Position numbers and translations under genes: made by a program. A model generated the notes under the pieces. That model had not been told where the DNA came from, searched no databases, and worked only from the letters and a program-made list of their open reading frames with translations. Below, piece by piece: positions 17,475 to 24,989 of a stretch of DNA of 64,000 nucleotides (position 1 is its first letter; the number at the start of each line of letters is the position of its first letter). This DNA is from Halobacillus halophilus DSM 2266 (GTDB taxonomy: Bacteria; Bacillota; Bacilli; Bacillales; Halobacillaceae): positions 2,542,001 to 2,606,000 of the forward strand of contig NC_017668.1 of NCBI RefSeq assembly GCF_000284515.1. Direction: 5' to 3'.

Positions 17475-17813
17475 ATGGAAATTATCATGGCGATACTCGC
17501 GGGTATTTTATTTACCACAGGTATTTATAACCTCCTTCAAAAGCAATTGTTACGGATTGTCATTGGTACGGGGCTTATCTCCCATGGTGCTCACTTGTTT
17601 ATCTTAACGATGGGCGAATTAAAGACGGGAGCTCCTCCAATTCTTTCTGAGGGAGTGGAAAAATATACAGACCCCCTTCCTCAAGCCTTAATTTTAACGT
17701 CTATTGTTATCAGTTTTGGTGTAACAAGCTTACTGCTCGTGCTGGCTTACAGAACTTCTAAAATTAATGGCACGGATAATATGGAACAAATGAGAGGTAC
17801 GGATTATGAGTAA
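17475..17813 (+). CDS. mrpC: Mrp antiporter subunit C
   Basis: 112 residues, NuoK-like, three transmembrane helices: TGIYNLLQKQLLRIVIGTGL, SHGAHLFIL and DPLPQALILTSIVISFG are hallmarks. It starts 3 nt after mrpA, leaving no room for mrpB, which normally lies between them. Overlaps mrpD by 8 nt. Confidence 0.96.
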   Translation: MEIIMAILAGILFTTGIYNLLQKQLLRIVIGTGLISHGAHLFILTMGELKTGAPPILSEGVEKYTDPLPQALILTSIVISFGVTSLLLVLAYRTSKINGTDNMEQMRGTDYE

Positions 17814-19290
17814 TTTAACAGCATTGCCCATTATATTACCGCTAATCGCTGGAATTATAATGGCATTCATTCACAAAAAAACTACTATAGTAAGAAAACT
17901 TTCTCAAGTCTTCACTGTGGTCAACTTGCTAGTGGTTGGAGGGGTTTTCCTTTACGTCCTGCAGAACGGAACAATCATTCTGGAAACAGGGGACTGGGCC
18001 GCTCCTTATGGCATCATTCTGGTTGGTGATCTACTTTCCATGACACTGGTTTTGACCTCTAACCTTGTAGCAACTGCTTGTGTATTCTATGCTCCAAAGT
18101 CACTTTCTAAGGAGCAGGAAGCCTTTTACTTTTACAGCTTCTTCTTTATGCTGATTGCCGGTGTAAGCGGTGCGTTCCTGACAGGTGACTTATTCAACCT
18201 GTTCGTGTTCTTTGAGGTACTGTTAATGGCATCATACGGCTTGATCGTTTTAGGAAATGGCAAAGCTCAACTTAGAGAATCCATTAAATATGTTTTAATT
18301 AACCTATTTTCTTCGATGCTCTTTGTCACGACTATTGCCTTTTTATATTCAGTAGTAGGAACGGTGAATATGGCACAGGTTGCTGAACGAGTGCAAGAGG
18401 TGGAGCAACAAGGTATTCTTACGACTATCGCCATCATGTTCTTTTTCGTATTTGCAACAAAAGCAGCTGTTTTTCCATTGTATTATTGGCTTCCAAGACC
18501 TTACATTTCACCTAATCCCGTCGTATCAGCGTTATTTGGTGCTTTGTTAACTAAGGTGGGAATTTATTCGATCTTGAGGATTTTCACCCTAATCTTCAAC
18601 CAGGACGTGCAGCTAACGCACACTCTTTTCATTTACCTGGCAGCACTAACCATGATTTTTGGAGTGGTTGGAGCTTTATCTACAAACAATATCAAACTAG
18701 TCGTGGCTTACAATATCATTCCGGCTGTTGGCTTTATGCTAATGGGTATAGGAATCTTTACCGAAGTATCCATTAGCGGCACCATCTACTATCTGGTCCA
18801 TGATATGATTATCAAAGGTGCCCTCTTCCTGCTGGTGGGAGCTGTAGCTTATGTAGCGGGAACTTCCGATTTAAGAAAAATGGGAGGACTCATTCACCAT
18901 TATCCGGTTCTAGGTTGGTTGTTCTTTATTGCTTCCCTGGTACTGGCTGGTATTCCTCCGTTCAGCGGTTTTATCGGTAAACTACTTCTGCTTAAAGGCG
19001 GACTGGCAGAGGAAGAAATCTTGATTGTCATAGTCGGGCTTTTAACGAGCCTTCTTATTCTATTCTCTATGATTCGTATATTCATTCGCGGATTCTGGGG
19101 AGAGAAAACTAAAATTCCACTGCCTGAAAGAGAGCATAAAGGCAAAATGATGGCCTGGCCGATAGGATTGCTTTTAACCTTTTCCATATTACTTGGGGTA
19201 GGTGCTGAGTGGTTCTATCCATCCATTGAATCCATTTCCAACTACTTAATGGATCCGCAACTCTACATTGATTCTGTATTAAAGGAGTAG
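17806..19290 (+). CDS. mrpD: Mrp antiporter subunit D
   Basis: 494 residues, NuoM/NuoN-like proton channel subunit with about 14 transmembrane helices. Key segments: LFNLFVFFEVLLMASYGLIV with the conserved Glu near residue 137, FATKAAVFPLYYWLPRPY with the Lys near residue 219, and HDMIIKGALFLLVGAV. Works with MrpA in the antiporter complex. Translationally coupled to mrpC. Confidence 0.96.
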   Translation: MSNLTALPIILPLIAGIIMAFIHKKTTIVRKLSQVFTVVNLLVVGGVFLYVLQNGTIILETGDWAAPYGIILVGDLLSMTLVLTSNLVATACVFYAPKSLSKEQEAFYFYSFFFMLIAGVSGAFLTGDLFNLFVFFEVLLMASYGLIVLGNGKAQLRESIKYVLINLFSSMLFVTTIAFLYSVVGTVNMAQVAERVQEVEQQGILTTIAIMFFFVFATKAAVFPLYYWLPRPYISPNPVVSALFGALLTKVGIYSILRIFTLIFNQDVQLTHTLFIYLAALTMIFGVVGALSTNNIKLVVAYNIIPAVGFMLMGIGIFTEVSISGTIYYLVHDMIIKGALFLLVGAVAYVAGTSDLRKMGGLIHHYPVLGWLFFIASLVLAGIPPFSGFIGKLLLLKGGLAEEEILIVIVGLLTSLLILFSMIRIFIRGFWGEKTKIPLPEREHKGKMMAWPIGLLLTFSILLGVGAEWFYPSIESISNYLMDPQLYIDSVLKE

Positions 19291-19296
19291 TAGCTG

Positions 19297-19773
19297 ATGC
19301 CTTTTCAAATCGTCTTAAACATTATTATTGCGATCATGTGGATGTTTCTCAGTGAAAGCTATCAATTTTCCACCTTCCTTGTTGGGTATATCCTCGGGAT
19401 CGGTCTCTTATTTATTCTCAGGAGATTCATTCCGGACTCGTTCTATATGCACCGGGTATGGAAGTTTGTTAAATTAATGCTTTTATTCATAAGAGAGCTT
19501 GTCCTTTCAAACATCGATATCGTAAAAGTTGTCTACAAACCAAAACTGGATATAGAACCAGGAATATTCGCCCTTCCTATAGACTTAAAAAGTAATTTTG
19601 AAATAACTTTATTGGCCAATTTAATTACATTGACACCTGGTACTCTATCCATAGCTGTCAGTGACGACCACACCAAAATTTATGTACACGCTATGGACCT
19701 CCCAGACGTCGAAAAGTCCATTAACGAAATTAAGGAAACCTTTGAAAAAGCTATTATGGAGGTGACTCGCTAA
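19297..19773 (+). CDS. mrpE: Mrp antiporter subunit E
   Basis: 158 residues. Two or three N-terminal membrane helices then a conserved cytosolic part: ELVLSNIDIVKVVYKPKLDIEPG and LANLITLTPGTLSIAV. Its stop overlaps the mrpF start by 1 nt (TAATG). Confidence 0.96.
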   Translation: MPFQIVLNIIIAIMWMFLSESYQFSTFLVGYILGIGLLFILRRFIPDSFYMHRVWKFVKLMLLFIRELVLSNIDIVKVVYKPKLDIEPGIFALPIDLKSNFEITLLANLITLTPGTLSIAVSDDHTKIYVHAMDLPDVEKSINEIKETFEKAIMEVTR

Positions 19774-20084
19774 TGGACAACATTTTAGATGTTACCCAGC
19801 AACTGATCGAGTATTCAGCAACCATCGCGGTCTTGGGCGTTTCTATTTCCGTTATGATTTTATTATACCGTGCTATTAAAGGTCCCACCAATCCAGATCG
19901 GGCAGTGGCCCTTGATATCATAGGCATCAACTTAATGGCTTTGGCTGGGATCATCGCGGTCTTACTAGTAACCACTAAATTTAATGATGTTATTCTACTG
20001 ATCGGTATTTTACTATTTATCGGAACGGTTGCCTTAGCGAAATTCTTAGAAAAGGGTGTTATTATTGAGCGGGACATGGATTAA
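19773..20084 (+). CDS. mrpF: Mrp antiporter subunit F
   Basis: 103 residues, three transmembrane helices, with the family motif YRAIKGPTNPDRAVALDIIG and the C-terminal IGTVALAKFLEKG. In B. subtilis MrpF has also been linked to bile-salt efflux. Coupled to mrpE and mrpG by overlaps. Confidence 0.96.
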   Translation: MDNILDVTQQLIEYSATIAVLGVSISVMILLYRAIKGPTNPDRAVALDIIGINLMALAGIIAVLLVTTKFNDVILLIGILLFIGTVALAKFLEKGVIIERDMD

Positions 20085-20439
20085 TTTAATTTTTGACATC
20101 CTCATATGCTTTTTCTTACTCTCGGGTACCTTTTTTATCATTTCAGGTTCAATCGGAATTCTACGCTTACCTGATGTTTATACGAGACTCCATGCTGCCA
20201 CTAAGAGTTCTACCCTGGGCGTCTCCGGAATAATGATAGGAGCCTTTTTATTTCTATTCATCGAGCATGACATTGTGAGCGGAAAGCTTCTCTTAGGAAT
20301 CCTATTTGTGCTCCTCACAGCTCCTGTATCAGGACATGTAATATCAAGAGCAGCTCATCGAAGTGGTGTTCCTTTATGGAAAGATAGTGTCAAAGATGAT
20401 TATGATGAAGTCTTACAGGCTGAACAAGAAGATAAATAA
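20065..20439 (+). CDS. mrpG: Mrp antiporter subunit G
   Basis: 124 residues if the TTG at 20065 is the start; it has AAAGGG 8 nt upstream, while an in-frame GTG at 20056 has its site too close. Three membrane helices, with the MrpG signature GSIGILRLPDVYTRLHAATKS and TAPVSGHVISRAAHRSG. It overlaps mrpF by 20 nt and is the last gene of the operon. Confidence 0.94.
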   Translation: MSGTWINLIFDILICFFLLSGTFFIISGSIGILRLPDVYTRLHAATKSSTLGVSGIMIGAFLFLFIEHDIVSGKLLLGILFVLLTAPVSGHVISRAAHRSGVPLWKDSVKDDYDEVLQAEQEDK

Positions 20440-20452
20440 CCCCCCATAATAA

Positions 20453-20490
20453 ACGAGGGTTCTGTTCCTACAGGACCCTTGTTTTTTTTA
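20453..20490 (+). terminator. Terminator of the mrp operon
   Basis: Stem GGGTTCTGT / ACAGGACCC (one G-T pair) with a 4-nt loop and a run of eight T. Confidence 0.85.
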
Positions 20491-20561
20491 TGGGAAAACA
20501 AGGTCAGGCCTTTTTGTTGCTGTACAAGCACATCCTGCCTTTTTCACACATAGATATGTTG

Positions 20562-20575
20562 TAGGCAATTGCCTA
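20562..20575. promoter_or_regulatory. Perfect palindrome upstream of sigK
   Basis: TAGGCAATTGCCTA is a perfect 14-bp palindrome about 10 nt before the sigK AGGAGGTG site. It resembles the site ahead of comER. Possible operator; the sigK promoter itself (expected SigE/SpoIIID or SigK dependent) was not identified with confidence, though CATAGATA at 20549-20556 vaguely resembles a SigE -10. Confidence 0.35.
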
Positions 20576-20598
20576 AATATCGAGGAGGTGCGCGTCGT

Positions 20599-21312
20599 AT
20601 GAGCAGCATTATCGCTTCCATCCTTTACTTTTTTAAAGAATCTTTATTCTTTATGTCTTATGTCAAGAATCAGGCCTTCCCAAACCCCCTTTCCTCTGAA
20701 GAAGAAGCTAAGCAGCTTAAATTAATGCAAGAAGGAAGTCACGAGGCGAGAAATATACTTATCGAACATAATTTGAGGCTGGTAGCCCATATTGTGAAAA
20801 AGTTTGAGAATACAAAAGAAGACTTTGAAGACTTAATATCCATTGGAACGATCGGTCTAATTAAGGGGATTGAAAGTTATTCTACGGGTAAAGGTACAAA
20901 ACTAGCCACCTATGCAGCACGATGTATTGAAAATGAAATATTAATGCACCTAAGATCCACTAAAAAAATGAATAAAGATGTCTCCCTTCAAGATCCAATT
21001 GGTCATGATAAAGAAGGAAATGAACTAAACCTATTGGATATATTACAAGCAGACGTTAAAGATATAGTGGAAGAAATTCAGCTTCACATGGAACTTGAGA
21101 AAATAAAAGACTTTATTACTATACTAGATGAACGCGAGAAAGAGGTCATCATCTTTCGGTATGGACTGAATCAAACCGAAGAAAAGACACAAAGAGAAAT
21201 AGCGAAGGAACTGGGAATTTCCAGAAGTTATGTATCACGGATTGAAAAAAGAGCATTGATGAAGATCTTCCACGAATTCTACAAGCAAAGCAAGCAAGGA
21301 AAGAAGGCGTAA
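20599..21312 (+). CDS. sigK: RNA polymerase sporulation sigma factor SigK (pro-SigK)
   Basis: 237 residues. The last mother-cell sigma factor. The hydrophobic N-terminal pro-sequence ([20 protein letters not shown]) is followed by YVKN, where SpoIVFB would cleave. Region 2 holds [18 protein letters not shown] and [15 protein letters not shown]; region 4 holds [15 protein letters not shown] and the helix-turn-helix [20 protein letters not shown]. The start has AGGAGGTG 8 nt upstream. The reading frame is intact, with no skin-like element dividing it as in B. subtilis 168. It stands alone between the mrp operon and yrhC. Confidence 0.96.
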   Translation: MSSIIASILYFFKESLFFMSYVKNQAFPNPLSSEEEAKQLKLMQEGSHEARNILIEHNLRLVAHIVKKFENTKEDFEDLISIGTIGLIKGIESYSTGKGTKLATYAARCIENEILMHLRSTKKMNKDVSLQDPIGHDKEGNELNLLDILQADVKDIVEEIQLHMELEKIKDFITILDEREKEVIIFRYGLNQTEEKTQREIAKELGISRSYVSRIEKRALMKIFHEFYKQSKQGKKA

Positions 21313-21315
21313 AAG

Positions 21316-21346
21316 AAGCCACTGAACAATTAATGGTCAGTGGCTT
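21316..21346. terminator. Hairpin between sigK and yrhC
   Basis: Perfect 10-bp stem AAGCCACTGA / TCAGTGGCTT; T-run after it is short. It suits both converging genes. Confidence 0.7.
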
Positions 21347-21354
21347 TAGTAAAG

Positions 21355-21582
21355 CTATTCACTTGTTAAAATATGCTGCAGCTTTTTAATTTTTTTAATT
21401 AATAGGAAAGCGTAAATCAATCCGGCCCCGATAACCGGGTATAGAAAATAGTGAATTGTAGTGTGATATTCGAAAATACTAATTAAGGTGCCTATATATA
21501 AATAACTGATTAATATTAATAGAGTCATAATAAAGCGTTTGTAATCTGAGATTTTCTTTTCCATCCATTCCTTTGACTTCAT
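21355..21582 (-). CDS. yrhC: YrhC-like small membrane protein
   Basis: 75 residues with two transmembrane segments (about 18-36 and 45-62) and charged ends. Size, shape and position downstream of mtnN match YrhC, whose gene in B. subtilis ends the mtnN-mccA-mccB operon. Here mccA and mccB are missing, so it follows mtnN directly. AGGAGGTG lies upstream of the ATG. Function unknown. Confidence 0.75.
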   Translation of the reverse strand: MKSKEWMEKKISDYKRFIMTLLILISYLYIGTLISIFEYHTTIHYFLYPVIGAGLIYAFLLIKKIKKLQHILTSE

Positions 21583-21650
21583 GGATAGATCACCTCCTGC
21601 ACGGCTATTATTGTAACATATTGACCCTGCAGTGGAGATGGTAATATTAT

Positions 21651-22343
21651 CTATTCATAATGAGTAACCATAGCCATTATCATAGCTGCCGCATTTTCGG
21701 CAGCTTTTGGTAAGAATTGTTCGAAAGAAACGGAGGATTCCTTGCCTGCTATATCTGACAAGGCACGGATTACAACAAATGGCGTCCCGTATCTGTAGCA
21801 AACCTGCCCAATTGCTGCGGCCTCCATTTCTGCAGCCACCATCTGCGGAAACTTATTGCGTACGAACTGGACTTTACTTTCTTCTTGCATGAAAGTATCT
21901 CCCGTAGCAATCAGTCCCTTTGCCGAGACCGCATCTGTTTGCTCCACCGCTTCCAACGCTTGTTTTACAAGCTTTTCATCCGCCTGGTAGCGAGCAGGCA
22001 TATCCGGAACTTGTCCATACTCATAAGAGAAGGCCGTGACGTCCACATCATGATAAGTAACCGCTTCAGATATCACAATATCCCCTACTTCTAAATGCTC
22101 AGCAAAACCTCCTGCCGAGCCCGTATTAATCACAGCTTCAACATCGTAACGCTCGTGCAGAATGCTAGTTGCAACTGCTGCATTCACTTTTCCTATTCCT
22201 GATTTTAAGAGGACCACTTCTTTTCCACGGAGAATACCATGAATAAAAAGACTTCCCGCAACTACTTCTCTGTTTGTGTTCTGCATCTCTGTTTGAAGCT
22301 TTTCGATTTCTTCATCCATTGCTCCGATAATACCAATTGCCAT
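21651..22343 (-). CDS. mtnN: 5'-methylthioadenosine/S-adenosylhomocysteine nucleosidase
   Basis: 230 residues, the normal length. Cleaves MTA and SAH, recycling methionine and relieving inhibition of methyltransferases. Motifs: MAIGIIGAMDEEIEKL at the start with catalytic Glu, VINTGSAGGF, and AAEMEAAAIGQVCYRYG plus RALSDIAG near the C-terminus with the catalytic Asp. It follows yrrS; yrrT, which lies between them in B. subtilis, is absent. Confidence 0.97.
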   Translation of the reverse strand: MAIGIIGAMDEEIEKLQTEMQNTNREVVAGSLFIHGILRGKEVVLLKSGIGKVNAAVATSILHERYDVEAVINTGSAGGFAEHLEVGDIVISEAVTYHDVDVTAFSYEYGQVPDMPARYQADEKLVKQALEAVEQTDAVSAKGLIATGDTFMQEESKVQFVRNKFPQMVAAEMEAAAIGQVCYRYGTPFVVIRALSDIAGKESSVSFEQFLPKAAENAAAMIMAMVTHYE

Positions 22344-22362
22344 TTTTCTCTCTCCCTTTTCC

Positions 22363-23127
22363 TTAGCGATTCACTTCTTTTTCTTCCAACACTTCTAATT
22401 TAACAGGCTTATATCCTTCTCCATCTACCCATTGAATAAATACACGGTAATGCTCGGTCTTTTCTTTGTTCGAAACCGTTGCTTCAGCTTTTTGGGGACT
22501 ACCTCCATTCCCAATCCACCAGGTGATCATATTATCTTTTGAAAGACCTGTAGCCTTACTGACAGCCTTAATAAGTTCGTTCCAATCCTGTGAGTTTTTA
22601 TCGTAAGAAATAGTATGATTCCCGCTTGTACTCATTTCTGTAGGAACAGGCTGCCAATCTTTCTTAACAATTTTCGCTACATTTTCTTTATCACTTTCTT
22701 CAATCACTACATCGTTTTCCTCTTCAGAAGCATCCTTGTCCTGTTCCTCATCAGAAGATTCATCTTCAGAACTCTCTTCATTACTAGGATTGTCTTCATC
22801 ATCAGAATTTGAACTGCTTTTCGTATCAGATCCATTTGATTCATCCTGCTCTGAATCTTGTTTATTTGTCTGATCATTTGTCGAACCATTATTGTTTTTA
22901 TCCTCTTCTGAGTTCTCTTCCTGATCCGATTCACTATTTAAAACTGCTTTTTCCTCATCAGAACCTTTGGCATTACTTGGTTGATCATCTCCCCCAAAAG
23001 CCATCATAGCTATGAAAACAATCAATAATGCACTGCCAGTACCTACTAACCAATTCATAAGGATAGTACTCTTTCGTTTCTTTTCAAAACGATGAGCCCT
23101 AGATCCTTCGGTATGTTTATCAGCCAT
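22363..23127 (-). CDS. yrrS: YrrS-family membrane-anchored protein with acidic linker
   Basis: 254 residues. A short basic N-terminus (HRFEKKRKST), one transmembrane helix (about 24-43), a linker of roughly 100 residues that is almost only Asp, Glu, Ser, Asn, and a C-terminal folded domain (about 145-250; NMITWWIGNGGSPQKAEATV). The C-terminal part matches the DUF1510/YrrS family. In B. subtilis yrrS is next to pbpI, a sporulation-related penicillin-binding protein; that gene is absent here. The extreme acidity of the linker fits a salt-adapted surface protein. Function unknown. Confidence 0.8.
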   Translation of the reverse strand: MADKHTEGSRAHRFEKKRKSTILMNWLVGTGSALLIVFIAMMAFGGDDQPSNAKGSDEEKAVLNSESDQEENSEEDKNNNGSTNDQTNKQDSEQDESNGSDTKSSSNSDDEDNPSNEESSEDESSDEEQDKDASEEENDVVIEESDKENVAKIVKKDWQPVPTEMSTSGNHTISYDKNSQDWNELIKAVSKATGLSKDNMITWWIGNGGSPQKAEATVSNKEKTEHYRVFIQWVDGEGYKPVKLEVLEEKEVNR

Positions 23128-23156
23128 TAAAGTCTCCTCCTTTGAATTCGTTGTTA

Positions 23157-23185
23157 ATTATACAACAATAGGTCGCGGTGACCAA
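23157..23185 (-). promoter_or_regulatory. Candidate SigA promoter of yrrS-mtnN-yrhC
   Basis: On the minus strand TTGGTC (23185-23180), 17 nt, TATAAT (23162-23157). The -35 is imperfect and lies partly in a small inverted repeat, GGTC...GACC (23171-23183). Confidence 0.5.
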
Positions 23186-23275
23186 CACTTTCATCTTTTT
23201 TTCCATTTCCCGGGGAATGTCTTAGATTACAGGCTTTGCTAAATCTCAATGATAATCTTACCGAAAAGCTCCCGT

Positions 23276-23525
23276 GTGTTGAAGACTCAGTTTCGAGATA
23301 AATGGGTCCGTTACTCTATGCGGAAGAGGGCTGGTGGGGAAATAACTCGTCTTGTTTCATCACCCAGACACTCGAAACATAAGCCGCTCATCAACGGATG
23401 GAAAAACCGCAATCCTTTTGATGGTCGGCTTATGCTGGTCGTGTCTTTCGGGGCGATGCAGCTGGCCGAATCGTCCCCCGCAGGACCTTCTCTGCAAACC
23501 AATATCTCGAAACTGAGTCTTACAC
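23276..23525. repeat. 250-bp nested inverted-repeat element
   Basis: The ends pair over an 18-bp perfect inverted repeat (AGACTCAGTTTCGAGATA at 23283-23300, complement at 23503-23520), extended outward by GTGT/ACAC. Inside, further pairs nest in order: GGTCC/GGACC (23305-09/23483-87), GGGGA/TCCCC (23336-40/23473-77), AGACAC/GTGTCT (23366-71/23441-46) and ATAAGCCG..TCATCAA with its near-complement (23379-94/23418-33). The whole can fold into one long hairpin. It sits in the gap where B. subtilis has pbpI. The composition is richer in G and C than the surrounding gap. Best seen as a MITE-like or other intergenic repeat; reading frames across it are by-products. Confidence 0.7.
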
Positions 23526-23606
23526 AATCCGGCCCTATTGCGTTATAAGCCTCTTTAAAAATCAACAATAATCAACAGGCGTATTATTAAAAAAACCTAT
23601 AATAAA

Positions 23607-23632
23607 AAAAGACAGGGAAGCCCCTGCCTTTT
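23607..23632 (-). terminator. Terminator of greA
   Basis: Stem GGCAGGG / CCCTGTC (one G-T pair) read on the minus strand, followed by a run of seven T. Confidence 0.85.
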
Positions 23633-23643
23633 ATTTATAAATA

Positions 23644-24120
23644 CTATTCTACAGTTACGATTTTAACATCAATATCTCCACCTGGAGTAGCTACAGAGAC
23701 TTTGTCCCCTACTACATGTCCAATGAGACTTTGAGCCATAGGTGAATCATTAGAGATTTTCCCTTCAAATGGGTCAGCTTCCGCACTTCCTACAATTGTA
23801 TAAGTCTCTTCTTCTCCATCGGGAAGTTCTTGAAAGGTAACAGATTTACCTAAGCTTACTGTATCCGTATTGTCATTATCATTTTCAATAATAACGGCAT
23901 TTCTAATCATATTTTCGACTTGAGTAATGCGGGCTTCCACAAATGCTTGTTCATCTTTAGCCGCATCATACTCAGAGTTCTCAGAAAGATCTCCAAAGCC
24001 GCGTGCAATTTTAATGCGCTCTACTACTTCTTTACGACGCTCTGTTTTTAAGTGATGCAGTTCGTCTTCGAGCTTTTGTTTTCCTTCTTCTGTCATGTAA
24101 AAGTTTTTTTCTTCTGCCAT
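23644..24120 (-). CDS. greA: Transcription elongation factor GreA
   Basis: 158 residues. GreA rescues backtracked RNA polymerase by stimulating transcript cleavage. The N-terminal coiled coil carries the acidic tip ([20 protein letters not shown]) that reaches the active site, and the C-terminal domain ends with [13 protein letters not shown]. The start is the internal ATG giving [13 protein letters not shown], the normal N-terminus, with AAAGGAG upstream; the 16 extra codons of the longer frame do not match the family. Confidence 0.97.
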   Translation of the reverse strand: MAEEKNFYMTEEGKQKLEDELHHLKTERRKEVVERIKIARGFGDLSENSEYDAAKDEQAFVEARITQVENMIRNAVIIENDNDNTDTVSLGKSVTFQELPDGEEETYTIVGSAEADPFEGKISNDSPMAQSLIGHVVGDKVSVATPGGDIDVKIVTVE

Positions 24121-24255
24121 CTTCTTTGAACACTCCTTTAATCCATCAAAAAATTGATGTTCCCCCATATATGAAATGAGCGATACCAGCGTATGCTCAT
24201 TAATGAATTACTATACTTTACACGAGGACTCTTTATTCTAGAACTACTATTGAAA

Positions 24256-24284
24256 ACTATGCCAGATTTCTGGAAGGTTTTCAA
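24256..24284 (-). promoter_or_regulatory. Candidate SigA promoter of greA
   Basis: On the minus strand TTGAAA (24284-24279), 17 nt, CATAGT (24261-24256), between udk and greA. Confidence 0.4.
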
Positions 24285-24292
24285 CTATTTTC

Positions 24293-24934
24293 TCAATTGA
24301 AATGATCCTGTGTTTCATTAAGGACCGTTTGAATTTTTGTAGCCATTAAGTCTATAGCTACGTGGTTTTGGCCACCTTCTGGAATAATAAGATCTGCATA
24401 TCGCTTGGTAGGTTCCACGAATTGCAGGTGCATTGGACGGACCACATTAATATATTGCTCAATGACAGAATCCAGTGTGCGTCCCCGTTCATTAATATCT
24501 CTCATCATTCTGCGAATGATCCTCACATCGGCATCCGTATCTACGAAAACCTTTATATCCATTAAATCGCGTAAGCGCTCATCTTCCAACACAAGAATAC
24601 CTTCAACAATAATAACCTCTTTAGGCTCCACATGTATCGTTTCCTCAGACCGAGTATGAATCTTATAATCATAGGTAGGTTTCTCTACGGATTTCTGATC
24701 AATTAATTGTTTAAGGTGTTCAATCAGCAGATCATTATCAAAAGCAAGAGGGTGATCATAGTTCGTCTGAAGTCTTTCTTCATACGGAAGGTGACTCTGA
24801 TCCTTATAATAATAATCTTGCTCCACCATTAGAATTGTTTTATCAGCAAATCGCTGGATGATGGACCGGGTGACACTTGTTTTCCCTGACCCTGTACCTC
24901 CGGCTACTCCAATAACTACAGGTTTATCTTTCAT
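24293..24934 (-). CDS. udk: Uridine kinase
   Basis: 213 residues. Phosphorylates uridine and cytidine in pyrimidine salvage. The P-loop [13 protein letters not shown] is near residues 9-21, followed by [13 protein letters not shown] with the acidic substrate-binding residues and the lid segment [15 protein letters not shown]. Start chosen at the ATG with AAAGGAG 11 nt upstream. Lies between yrrM and greA; yrrN and yrrO, usually between yrrM and udk, are absent. Confidence 0.97.
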   Translation of the reverse strand: MKDKPVVIGVAGGTGSGKTSVTRSIIQRFADKTILMVEQDYYYKDQSHLPYEERLQTNYDHPLAFDNDLLIEHLKQLIDQKSVEKPTYDYKIHTRSEETIHVEPKEVIIVEGILVLEDERLRDLMDIKVFVDTDADVRIIRRMMRDINERGRTLDSVIEQYINVVRPMHLQFVEPTKRYADLIIPEGGQNHVAIDLMATKIQTVLNETQDHFN

Positions 24935-24989
24935 GTTTCTGGTTTCTCCTTTCATCCCAAACATAATCTCTGAACATTACACGGTTCAG

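Noticed and set aside
20599-20661. Possible wrong start or signal peptide on SigK
   Set aside because: The hydrophobic N-terminus is the normal inhibitory pro-sequence of pro-SigK and has a good ribosome-binding site.
23249-23568. Overlapping open frames of 99 and 85 codons on both strands
   Set aside because: They run across the 250-bp inverted repeat, lack ribosome-binding sites and have no recognisable protein content; open frames on both strands follow from the palindromic sequence.
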